A DNA stretch of 42,500 bases. Source: Symbiodinium natans. Lineage: Eukaryota > Sar > Dinophyceae > Suessiales > Symbiodiniaceae. The notes under the pieces were generated by a model, which saw nothing but the letters and a program-made list of their open reading frames with translations, had not been told where the DNA came from and ran no database searches. Positions 34,001-41,793 of this stretch are shown here, piece after piece; position 1 is the stretch's first letter; every line of letters starts with the position of its first letter. The stretch covers positions 62,501 to 105,000 of the forward strand of contig CAJNDS010000572.1 of assembly GCA_905221605.1 (NCBI GenBank), read 5' to 3'. Both the position numbers and the translations under genes were made by a program.

Positions 34001-34890
34001 ACTAAGTCCTGAGTCCCACAGGCTGAACCACCTCAAGCAGTAAAGCTATGAGTCGGCCTTTCCATGTTTCGCGGGTGGGGGGGGTGGGGGCTCCCCTTAA
34101 GCCCCACATGGGACGCTTGTTACCTACAGCTTAGTAGGAACTACCCCTTAATTAGTAGGTGGAACCCAGAGGTAAATAGGGTCGAACTACCCCTCAATTC
34201 GTAGGTAGAACCCATGAAACTGTGGGTAAATAGGGCCCCAGGTAGGCCCTAAGCCCATGGTGTAAGTGGCTGACGCGCAATCTTCCTTGTCAGGGCAAAC
34301 CGGCGTGCTGCGAAAGAAATCTTCTTGGACAGTGCAATGCGATCGCCGCTTGTCAGCCAACGACAATCCTAAACCCTAAACCCCAAACCCTTATAGTTTC
34401 TCGTTCTCAAAGTCCCGCTGAAGCCCTGAACCTAGGGGTTCTTGGTAAGGAAGGAGGGAGATGGGTACCCTTATACACCCCAAAACCCTAAACCCTAAAC
34501 CCTTAACCCTGTAAGGGATTATATACAGGGTGCCTGATTTCCTCATTCCCTACTAAGGACACTGACCTCCTTCGAGTTCGCTGTTGCCTAACCGAGATGG
34601 GCTATACTAGACCTTCTCATCACCACAATCAAACTTATGAAGGGCCTGTAGGGATTAGGGTTTAGGGTTTAGTTTTTTGGGTTTAGTTTTTTGGGCTTAG
34701 GGTTTAGGGTAGCAATCACCCAATGGGGTAGGCCATACACCCTCAACCCCAGCACCTTAACACCCAAGCCTTGACTGCCACTGCAGCGGCCCAACCCTCC
34801 CCCCTTTGGGTTCAAGGGTTTAATTCAGCGTCCGGGGGTTTAGCCTGGGATGTTCCCACTTATACTAACAGTCCTTTATTGGGAGTATCA

Positions 34891-34937
<47 letters not shown>

Positions 34938-37900
34938 GGTACTATTATCCCCACTAAGGACTGTCAGTATAAGGGGATAGGCCTGTAAGGGGTTCACCCT
35001 GACTCTCGACCAAGCGAAACGACGGCCTGCTCCTCAGAACTTGGCTCAGCACCCTAATTACACCCAAACCAGCCCACCCACCCCCCCACCCCCCAAGAAA
35101 TGCCCCCATAAACCCTTGAAACCCCAAACCCTCAAACCCTCAAACCCAAACCCAAAACCCTAAAACCAAAAACCCAAAAACCCCAAAACCCCAAAACCCA
35201 AAACCCAAAAACCCTACAACCCTACAACCCTACAACCCAAAAACCTTAAAACCCTACAACCCTACAACCCTACAACACTACAACCCTAAAACCCTAAAAC
35301 CCTAAAACCCTAAAACCCTACAACCCTAAAACCCTAAAACCCTAAAACCCTAAAGCCCTAAAACCCTAAAACCCTAAAACCCTAAAACCCTAAAACCCTA
35401 AAACCCTAAAACCCTAAAACCCTAAAACCCTAAAACCCTAGAACCCTTAACCCTCAAACCCAAAAACCCTAAAGCCCTAAACCCCCAAACCCTAAATCCT
35501 AAAACCCTAGACCCCCCCGAATAATTGCCCTGGAGAACCAAGGCGCGGGCTACATTCAGCTGGGGGCTGCTCTTGCCCTTGCCCTTGCCGTAGCCACCAT
35601 ACCTCGCTGTCGCATCTTGGGGGAGTTGGGGTTTAGGGTTCCCTAAACCCTAAACCCTAAACCCTAAACCCTAAACCCTAAACCCGATACCCTATACCCT
35701 AGGGCTGTTTCCGCAATCGGTGCTAGGGCCCCGAAACCCAAAACCCTAAACCCTACAAGTACCCCAAATACGGAACCCTACAAGTACCCCAAATACGGAA
35801 CCCTCATGTTAACGTTACATTTTTAAATGGGGTGAGAATTGGTCCAAGACTACGTTGCACTACGGGAGGTTTTTTCATCCGAGCTGGCCAGAAACAGCTC
35901 CAGAAGCTTCGGCTTGGGTAATTAGAGAAACAAGTCTCGTTTGAGATAGCTGCAGCTCCAGATACCACTCCCTTAAGCTCAAGACTTCAGCCTTCGGGTC
36001 CTGGATTTCTGGAAGTCACCAGAGATCTCAAAGCAGCGGCTTCCTTACTTAAATCCTTATCCGCCGGGGTTCGAAAAACAAATCCGCAAAGGGTGCCCCT
36101 TGCGGGGGCCTCCGCGGTGACAATAAGAAAGGGTGGCAATAGTAGTCTCAGACCCCGGGGGCCGCGAGAAGCCTCAAGTTTAGAGAAGCCATCTCTCTTA
36201 AGAGAAAATCCCAGGCTTCAGGTACGCTTCCTCAAACCCCCAGACCAGCAGACCCCCAGACCCACTTAATTGCCACCCCCTCTTTTTTTCCACCCTCAAA
36301 ATCCCGGAAACCAAAACAAAACCTGGGGGGTTGGGGGGGGAAGGGGGGGGGGGGGGGGGGGGGTTTATAGATGTAACCCCAACATTAGCCATCGTACTTA
36401 CATAGACCCACGAGTAACCTAGGAATAAAGAGGGTGCCCTTTTTGGCTTACAGGGGACATAGGGGAACCGCATTCCAAAAAAAGAAAAATAAAGGGCCTA
36501 CTCCGGGTCCTAGTTTAAAAATAGAATCGCACATAAACATGGGCCACGACCTCTTAAGACAATTGGGGGGGGGGGGGCGCCAGGGCCCCAAGACCACACT
36601 ATTGAGGGCTGCCGGTCTCATGCTTTGTGGTATGCATGTCAAGTATAGGGTTTAGGGTTTAGGGTTGAGGGTTTAGGGTTCAGGGTTTGGGGTCTCGTCA
36701 AGTTTATACATGTACTGTCAATTTACTGTACCTTGGCTACACTCTACTCAAGGCCCCTCTACTTAAAAAGCACCATTGAACCTACTCCCGACCCCAACCT
36801 GCCCACATCTTGATCTTCTGCAACACCAGCGTTTTAAGGGGTATAAGGAGGGACCCTCGCAGGGACCTTAATTCTCATTCCCCTATAATTATTGCCCTTA
36901 TAGTTACCTTGCTATTATAGGGACTATGTAATGTAGTCCTTATAGATACCTTATATAGTCCCTATATACCAAAGTAGCCCCTGAAGAACCCATAAGGTCC
37001 CTTATAAGGGTTCCTCCTTTAGTCCCTTTAAAGCGTGCAAACAGCCAACGTACAATGTCGACGTTCCCTGGCAGGATGCGCGCATGAAACTTGGTAGCCC
37101 AGTAACCATATTAGAATAGGGTTTAGGGTTTAGGGTTTAGGGTTTAGGGTTTAGGGTTTAGGGTTTAGGGGTTTAGGGTTTAGGGGTTTAGGGCTTAGGG
37201 TTTGTTACTTTATAAGTGGACCTTGAGCCAAAAAAGGGAAAACAGGGTACCACTGGGCTACCAAGGGAAACAGTCAGGCCTTCGCTGTTATGCGACTTGT
37301 TGGCACCAGCGTTCAGCAGCAAGAGTGCAATCTCGCCCTGGCCCGCAAACGATGCGTGCCATGAGTTTAAGTGCCGGACACCAGGATGGGCTATTAGGCC
37401 CCATAATCCCCATAATCAACCCTATAAAGGGCCTTTTTAGGGGGTTATAGGGTATAATAGCCCGTCCTGGCACGACCATCAAGAGGTCGGCACTAGTGTC
37501 CGGCAGCAACCGGACACTCGCGACTTGGCCCTGAAAATATGCGTCCATGACAGCCGCCTGCACCGCAAGTGTGCGTCGGCACCCGCGTTCAGCAGCAAGC
37601 GCACAATGTCGATGTGGCCCACGTAAGATGCATGTATGAGTGCGGTCGTGCCAGACACGTCCCTCAGGCTCTTGTCGGCACCAGCGTCCAGCAGCAAACG
37701 CACAATATCGATGTGGCCCTGGAAAGATGCATGCATAAGAGCCGTTTGGGCTTTTCCTTGCTTCTGCAATAACAACGGAATGAAAAGGTCAAACTTTATG
37801 ACTCCTACTAAGACAGGAAACACAAAAAGTCCAAAGTTCAACTATTGGCTAACCCTAAACCCTAAACCCTAAACCCTAAACCCTAAACCCTGAACCCTAA

Positions 37901-39580
37901 ACCCTAAACCCTAACCCTAAACCCTAAACCCTAAACCCTAAACCCTAAACCCTAAACCCTAAACCCTAAACCCTAAACTCTAAACCCGGCCCTAAACCCT
38001 AAACCCTAAACCCTAAACCCTAAACCCTAAACCCTAAACCCTAAACCCTAAACCCTAAACCCTTGGCAAAGTAAGTTTCGGTTGTGCGAGTTCTTGTCAG
38101 CACCAGCGTTCAGCAGCAAGCGCGCAATCTCGAGATGACCCTTGACCTAGGATGGCCCTTAAGACCCTCTGAAATAACATTCCTGATAACCCTAAACCCT
38201 AAACCCTAAACCCCAAACCCTAAACCCATAACCCATAATGATCCTCTTAAACCCGATATACGGGAACATTCCTGAACATGACCCTCTTAAACCTCTACAT
38301 GAGGGACTTTTCCTGAACATCATCCTCTTAACCCCCAAATAAGGAAAAATGTGCAAAATGTCCCATTGGCCTAGCGACAGCTCCGAACATGAGAGCGGTC
38401 GTGCCGAACACGTCCTTCAAGTTGGTGTCGGCACCAGCGTCCAGCAGCAAACGTACAACTTCGGCGTGGCCTTTGACAGATCCGAACATTAGAGCCGTCG
38501 CCCTGCTAAATCCGTTCCCCAAGTTTGTGTCGGCACCAGCGTCCAGCAGCAGACGTACAATCTCGACGTGACCCTTGATAGATGCACGCATGAGAGCAGT
38601 AGTGTCTGACACGTCCTTCGAGTCTTCGTCGGCACCAGCATCCAGAAGCAAACGCACGATCTCTCCGTGTCCCTTAACAGATGCGTGCACGAGCGCGGAC
38701 GCGCTGGACCTGTCCCTTGTGTCGGCACCAGCGTCCAGCAGCAAACGAACTACCTCGACGTGGCCCTCGAACGATGCGCGCATGAGAGCTGTCTGTCCTC
38801 TCCTGTCCTCTATGTACCTTAGTTGCCCAGCAACCTCGGGGGGAACTAAAGGTTATAACCTTTGGGATGACAAGGGGCTTATATTACCCCAAGAAGGTAA
38901 AAGGTTACCTACTCGACTACTAGGGTACTTTAAAGGTGACAACCTTTCGGATGATAAGGGGCTTATATTACCCTAAGAAGGTTAAAGCTTCCCAACTCGA
39001 CTACTAGGGGTACTTGTCGGCACCGGCGTCCAACAGCAATCGTACCATCTCCACATGGCCCTCGAACGATGCACGCATGAGAGTGGTCTGGCCCTTCCTG
39101 TCCTGCACGTTCTTGTCAGCACCTTCCAGAGGGTCCATTTGTAGTACTATTATGGAATTAGGTACCCCAAAACCCTATTTAGTATGGTTTTTGGGTACCT
39201 AATGCCAGAATCGTAATACACATGGACCCTCTAGGCCTTCGTCCAGCAGCAAACGTGCAATGTCGAGGTGGCCCTCGAGCGACGCGCGCATGAGAGCAGT
39301 TTGGCCTTTCCTGTCCTGCAAGTTCTTGTCGGCACCGGCATCGAGCAGCAAGCGTACCATCTCCTTGTGACCCCTCGAAGATGCACGCATGAGGGCGGTT
39401 GCACGAGACATGTCCTGCATGTTCGGGTCGACACCAGCTTCCAGCAGAGCGCGGCCCACTTCCACATGGCCTGTGTTGACAGCATTCCTTGGTAGCCCAG
39501 TACCCATCTTATAAACAAGGGCACCCTTTGTTTTTGGTTGGTTACTTTTATAAGGGAACCCAGAACCCCCCCCCCCAAAA

Positions 39581-39648
<68 letters not shown>

Positions 39649-41122
39649 TACATATATACATATATATATGTATATATGTATGTAATGTATATAGAAGGGC
39701 ATAAAGGGTACCACTGGGCTACCCCAGATTCTCGAGAAACTCGCATTCCGCCTGAGGCATCTGCTCCGGGCCGAGGGAGGAGAGCAGCACGAGCTGGAGG
39801 TCCACGGGCCCGGCTTCTGCGGCTAAGGGAGCAAAGTCTCCCAAGCCTAGCTCATGGTTGGGGTTTAGGGTTTAGGGTTTAGGGTTTAGGGTTTAGGGTT
39901 TAGGGTTTAGGGTTTAGGGTTTAGGGTTTCGGGTGTTGGGATAGTATCAAACAGTCCAAAAACTCCATTCCTTCTTGAGTTTAAGCACCCTTAAACATGT
40001 AAGAATGTTTCCTCACCATTTCTACTCCTATTTTGAGTTTTAAGTACCCTTCTAAGCATGTAAGATGTTACCCCCACGAGGACGAAGAAGCAAGAGCCGG
40101 CTCGCAGGAGTTGCTGAAGGCAGACTGGGAAGCCATGCCGGCTTCCTCAGGTAGCCCAGTAACCAGGACGGGGTATGATACCCTATGACCCCCTAAAAAG
40201 GGGTATTATACCCTATGACCCCCTAAAAAGGGGTATTATACCCTATGACCCCCTAAAAAGGCCCTTTATAGGGTTGATGATGGGGATAAAGGGTCTAATA
40301 GCCCATCCCGGTAACCATCTTATCACAAGGGCAGCCCTTTTTTTTTGGTTTTTGCTACTTTTTTAAGGGAACCCATACCCCAAATGGGTTTTGGTTACTT
40401 TATAAGGGAACCCATACCCCAAAAAAAGGGGTAAAGGGTACCACTGGGCTACTAAGCTTCGCAGGTGGCGCTTCAAGCTGATCACGTCTTCGAGCGCGTC
40501 GCCCGAAGCAGCCAGCTCTTGCCCGGAAACGCTCCAGACAGACAGCATGGCGTGGACTGGCAGGTCGCTACTCTAGCTGACCTGCCTACTTGAGAACAAA
40601 GCAAACATGTAAGAAGAAGTACAAGACCCGCCGAAAAAGCTGCTGACAGCTCTCTGCTACACGGTATGTTCTAGCGATGCTTCCGCTTTCCCGCCCACCT
40701 TAACTGACATGTGCCCAAGAGCTCATGCTGAGGTCAGAAGCTCTTCATTATGGGCGGATAAATATCCAGGGACAAACCTTGACAAACCATTCGCAAATAG
40801 CAGAGGAGCCGTTGTCGGCTTCATGATTTTCAGAAGGGAACCAAAGCCAAAACGGGGGGTCGAGCGGCTAACAACGCTGATTGAGAGTCTGCGATTCACT
40901 TGCAGAGAAAGAGGGTTGAGGGTTTGGGGCATCAGAAAGGAACCAAAACCCTACACCCTATACATAAGGCTGACATAATGGACACGGAGACTCGGAAGGA
41001 CCCTGAGAAGAAACCCCTTACCCTAAACCCTAAACCCTAGACCCTAAATACTCGCGAAAAGTGTACCATCAGACAAGCCACATTGGCGGCATCATGCCGC
41101 CGTAAGCGCCCATCATCATGCC
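29905..41122 (-). CDS. Glycine-rich RRM RNA-binding protein (RRM gene 2), 5' end outside the window
   Basis: Exons in transcript order: 41122-41082, 35602-35554, 33769-33728, 33288-33253, 31276-31231, 30624-30590, 29984 to about 29909/29905. They match RRM gene 1 exons 4-10 in order: GMMMGAYGGMMPPM, YGGYGKGKGKSSPQLN, DPTKKLWIGNIPEQ, ATWRDLQTLVDQ, VVKSRWVEIFRGRGK, GTACVVYGSAEE, AEQAKGSLNG...IVVDAWEKG. All acceptors are AG|G and the phases agree; donors are GT (exons 1, 2) and GC (later ones). RNP2 (LWIGNIP) and RNP1-like (GKGTACVVY) are present, so it should bind RNA. The upstream Gly-rich exons are expected beyond 42500; the 3' end may be at 28568. Two intron positions differ from gene 1. The ankyrin gene lies inside the first intron. 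That the 41-kb exon belongs to the same gene as the rest is inferred from order and phase. Confidence 0.82.
29985..31230 (-). repeat. RRM gene 2 introns around the 35-nt exon
   Basis: Intron 30589-29985 contains TTTAGGG/GCTTAGG arrays (30000-30095, 30185-30220) and a duplicated 'accccaaa' block; intron 31230-30625 contains a TTTAGGG array (30702-30775), a C-run (30946-30959) followed by two (TA)n tracts (30973-31007) and degenerate CCCTAAA. No other gene is seen. Confidence 0.65.
31277..33252 (-). repeat. RRM gene 2 intron of 2.0 kb
   Basis: GC donor at 33252 and GAG|GTC acceptor. Holds mixed CCCTAAA/CCCCAAA arrays (31330-31440, 31545-31635), a C-A-(TA)n module (32022-32068), a unique block 32070-32600 with short open frames of no recognisable family, a G-run (32859-32873) and degenerate heptamers. 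The 32230-32460 part has several long frames in competing phases, which I do not call. Confidence 0.6.
33289..33727 (-). repeat. RRM gene 2 intron with mixed heptamers
   Basis: GC donor (CAG|GCCTCG) to GGAG|GCA. Contains TTTAGGG at 33335-33375, a unique block at 33380-33530 and CCCTAAA/CCCGAAA mixed arrays at 33580-33690. Confidence 0.65.
34844..34983. mobile_element. GGGATGTTCCC-family MITE interrupted by poly(G)
   Basis: GGGATGTTCCCACTTATACT with inner ACAGTCCTT on the left and AAGGACTGTCAGTATAAGGG on the right. The centre is a run of 46 G (34891-34936), the longest homopolymer in the window, in place of the short loop of the copy at 13243-13346. Confidence 0.7.
35150..35500 (+). repeat. 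Variant telomeric array CCCTAAAA / CCCTACAA / CCCAAAA
   Basis: Homogeneous blocks of octamers (CCCTAAAA, about 20 units) next to blocks of CCCTACAA and CCCAAAA. Block-wise homogeneity of non-canonical units suggests local tandem amplification rather than direct telomerase addition. Confidence 0.8.
35603..36831 (-). other. 5' part of the RRM gene 2 intron, below the ankyrin gene
   Basis: A CCCTAAA array (35641-35690), a 26-bp direct repeat (ACCCTACAAGTACCCCAAATACGGA, two copies at 35752-35804), a unique block 35810-36230, two G-runs (36339-36362, 36564-36577) and a short TTTAGGG array (36645-36690). I looked for coding frames and rRNA-like sequence in the unique block and found none I could support. 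Confidence 0.5.
36832..37032. mobile_element. AT-rich inverted-repeat element with 3-bp duplication
   Basis: Ends TTTTAAGGGGTATAAGGAGG and CCTCCTTTAGTCCCTTTAAA are imperfect inverts, the centre repeats 'cctatata/tatagggac' motifs, and GCG flanks both sides (36829-36831 and 37033-37035). It splits ankyrin-like sequence (CACCAGCG | GCGTGCAAACAGCC). Confidence 0.65.
37090..37265 (-). mobile_element. Introner (CTTGGTAGCCCAG family) in the decayed ankyrin tail
   Basis: CTTGGTAGCCCAGTAACC and the inverted GGTACCACTGGGCTACCAAG bound a TTTAGGG array plus the family's conserved tail (ACTTTATAAG...CCTTGAGCCAAAAAAGGG). The flanks GAAA (37086-37089 and 37267-37270) look like the target duplication. On the minus strand this target is TTTC, not G-initial, so the usual donor is not created. 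Confidence 0.8.
37381..37470. mobile_element. GGACGGGCTATTA-family inverted-repeat element
   Basis: CCAGGATGGGCTATTAGGCC and the inverted TATAATAGCCCGTCCTGG form the ends; internal CCCTATAAAGGGCC is palindromic. A second copy with a triplicated internal unit is nested in ankyrin intron 1 (40164-40310). Confidence 0.75.
37479..40548 (-). CDS. Ankyrin-repeat protein with ubiquitin-like N-terminus, eight exons
   Basis: Exons: 40548-40461, 40145-40092, 39846-39732, 39487-39237, 39122-39014, 38817-38379, 38146-38080, 37756-37479; total 1401 nt, 466 aa. All seven junctions keep frame. Residues 1-80 (MLSVWSVSGQELAA..., ...HGFPVCLQQLL..., GPVDLQLVLL) resemble the beta-grasp N-terminus common on dinoflagellate ankyrin proteins. 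About eleven ankyrin repeats follow with the consensus TALMRAS-EGH-EIVRLLLDAGAD, unusually uniform, indicating recent internal duplication. Ankyrin arrays mediate protein-protein contacts; the partner is unknown. Donors are GA (1,3,7), GC (2,4) and GT (5,6), all acceptors AG|G. The last 30 residues are frameshifted relative to further ankyrin sequence downstream, so the gene is 3'-truncated. It lies in an intron of RRM gene 2, same strand. Confidence 0.88.
37757..38079 (-). other. Ankyrin intron 7 (GA-AG), telomeric array
   Basis: GAAA at the 5' edge (38079-38076) is repeated at the start of the next exon (37756-37753). The joined codons give NSHNRKAQTALM, matching NLQDRKGQTALM of sister repeats. 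The interior is a CCCTAAA array of about 200 bp (37852-38062), followed by a normal-looking pyrimidine tract near the 3' end. Confidence 0.85.
38147..38378 (-). mobile_element. CTAGG-family introner: ankyrin intron 6 (GT-AG)
   Basis: Element ends GCTAGGCCAATGGGAC and GGGCCATCCTAG. The target GTC is duplicated (38378-38376 and 38146-38144) and the left copy starts the intron with GT. Removing it gives FGAVKGHLEIA, like FGSVKGHAEVV one repeat earlier. Internal: short CCCTAAA array and three copies of a 'cattcctgaacatgaccctcttaaac' motif. Relative at 19918-19998. Confidence 0.85.
38818..39013 (-). mobile_element. Ankyrin intron 5 (GT-AG), two tandem units, GTAC duplication
   Basis: 196 bp made of two related units of about 90 bp (each with 'gggcttatattacccYaagaaggt...aactcgactactaggg'). 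GTAC flanks it (39013-39010 and 38817-38814); the left copy gives the GT donor. The spliced product reads GADKYIEDRRGQTALM. Confidence 0.85.
39123..39236 (-). mobile_element. Ankyrin intron 4 (GC-AG) = 110-bp palindromic element, copy 4
   Basis: The palindrome 39126-39235 is inserted in LLLDEGADK with AAGG (or GAAGG) duplicated on both sides. Without it the frame reads exactly through; with GC donor (GAAG|GCCTAG) and GGAAG|G acceptor it is removed exactly. Here both the AG and the donor G come from the duplicated AAGG target. Confidence 0.87.
39488..39731 (-). mobile_element. Introner, ankyrin intron 3 (GA-AG)
   Basis: Element 39488-39727 (CTGGGGTAGCCCAGTGGTACC ... GGGTACTGGGCTACCAAG) with target GAAT duplicated (39731-39728 and 39487-39484). 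The intron starts GA from the left GAAT. Splicing yields FLENAVNTGHVEV. Inside are the family's conserved arms, a C-run/A-run, and (TA)n/ATACAT repeats (39568-39680). Confidence 0.88.
39847..40091 (-). mobile_element. Ankyrin intron 2 (GC-AG), GCTT duplication
   Basis: GCTT is found at 40091-40088 and again at 39846-39843; the left copy supplies the GC donor. The joined sequence gives RAGSCLGDFAPLAAEAGPVD. The interior has a TTTAGGG array (39860-39930) and two related half-units 'agtttaagcacccttaaacatgtaagaatgtt' and 'agttttaagtacccttctaagcatgtaagatgtt'. Confidence 0.8.
40146..40460 (-). mobile_element. Introner, ankyrin intron 1 (GA-AG), with nested element
   Basis: Element 40146-40456 has termini CTTAGTAGCCCAGTGGTACC and CTCAGGTAGCCCAGTAACC; GAAG is duplicated (40460-40457 and 40145-40142). 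Splicing gives KRHLRSRHGFPV. A duplicated arm ('actttataagggaacccataccccaaa') is present twice at the 5' side, and another element (40164-40310) is nested near the other end. Confidence 0.88.
40164..40310. mobile_element. GGACGGGCTATTA-family element nested in introner
   Basis: AGGACGGGGTATGATACC and TCTAATAGCCCATCCC mark the ends; the unit 'ggtatnataccctatgaccccctaaaaag' is tandemly triplicated. GTAACC occurs on both sides (40158-40163 and 40311-40316), where other introners of the family have a single 'agtaaccat', indicating insertion into the introner. Confidence 0.8.
40549..41081. other. Upstream region of the ankyrin gene
   Basis: 533 bp of mostly unique sequence between the ankyrin ATG and the RRM gene 2 exon at 41082. 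On the minus strand a pyrimidine-rich run ends in GTAGGCAG|G at 40582, about 34 nt before the ATG: a candidate trans-splicing acceptor. Open frames in 40720-40980 on both strands overlap one another and are not called. Confidence 0.45.
40582..40620 (-). promoter_or_regulatory. Candidate spliced-leader acceptor for the ankyrin mRNA
   Basis: Minus strand: CTTGTACTTCTTCTTACATG, TTTGCTTTGTTCTCAAG, then TAGGCAG at 40583-40582. A pyrimidine tract followed by AG a few tens of bases before the ATG is the expected site in dinoflagellates, where mRNAs receive a trans-spliced leader. Position is inferred only. Confidence 0.3.
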
Positions 41123-41591
41123 CTTCCAACACAGGGGCAGGACATTCAGGAAATTGACCTAAAAAACTTAAGCCGAATAAAACTCACACCCTCCCCAGGA
41201 CCTAACCCATTCAAAACTATACCTTCTCCCTGAGTATTATCTACCTCAAGAATCCCAACCTATTTTCTTATGTTTGGTAATACGCATCCCCCTATGAAAT
41301 TTGTAAGTGAGTTGCAACAAAAAGCGTAAGTTTCGGGCTTCAAGCTACTACACGTGGTCTTAGACTAGATTCTCTCGGGAAGGGGGGGGGGGGGGAGGTT
41401 TCCTGCCCCCGAAAGCCCAAAGCCAAAATTCTCACCCGGGCCACTGGCCCGTTTTGTCCCTAAACCCTAAAGTTCCAAACCCTAAAAGCCCTCAAGCCAC
41501 TCGCAACAATGGTCGTCCCTGAGCCCGCCTGAACCCTAATCCTAATCCCTAAACCCTCAACCCCTAAACCGTCCGATGACATCCTGCATAA

Positions 41592-41675
41592 ACCCCTAAA
41601 CCCCTAAACCCCTAAACCCCAAAACCCCAAAACCCCAAAACCCCAAAACCCCAAAACCCCAAAACCCCAAAACCC
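41592..41675 (+). repeat. CCCCTAAA/CCCCAAAA octamer array
   Basis: A few CCCCTAAA units pass into about nine CCCCAAAA units, the sequence known as the ciliate (Tetrahymena-type reversed/Oxytricha) telomere unit, but here as a block inside plant-type heptamers. Confidence 0.8.
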
Positions 41676-41793
41676 CTAAAGCCCTAAACCCTAAACCCCT
41701 AAAGCCCGCCTGGAAGGCTTCTAGGCCAAACGTGCAGCTCTCCGCGGATTTTAGGCACCCTAGGGTGGACTATATCTATCCTTGCCCTACTCT

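Larger units (their letters stand above)
33770..35553 (-). repeat. RRM gene 2 intron with a MITE and octamer arrays
   Basis: GT donor (AAT|GTAGCC). From the right: CCCTAAAA octamer and CCCAAAA variants (35150-35450), the GGGATGTTCCC MITE with a 46-nt G run (34844-34983), short arrays, a direct repeat of about 62 bp ('ggaactacccctt...aatagggtc' at 34135-34185 and 34186-34247), and TTTAGGG variants (33780-33900). Confidence 0.65.
36790..37478 (-). pseudogene. Decayed ankyrin repeats downstream of the ankyrin gene
   Basis: Past the stop at 37479 the minus strand still encodes ankyrin repeats in shifted frames: QAAVMDAYFQGQVASVRLL (still overlapping the last exon in another frame), WHASFAGQGEIALLLLNAGA at about 37285-37355, and FMRASCQGNVDIVRWL at about 37045-37090. 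They are separated by three inserted elements (37381-37470, 37090-37265, 36832-37032) and by frameshifts. This is the ancestral 3' end of the gene, now out of frame. Confidence 0.75.

Noticed and set aside
35810-36230. rRNA or tRNA gene in the unique block
   Set aside because: No conserved rRNA core motifs or tRNA cloverleaf were recognised; tRNA-like similarity in the window is limited to the retrotransposon primer site.
39199-39882. Tyr/Ile-rich ORFs (IYIYIYIY patterns) on both strands, also at 22585-22930, 28940-29460 and 30832-31086
   Set aside because: They are translations of (TA)n and ATACAT repeats inside introns or introners; only the ankyrin part of the frame is real.
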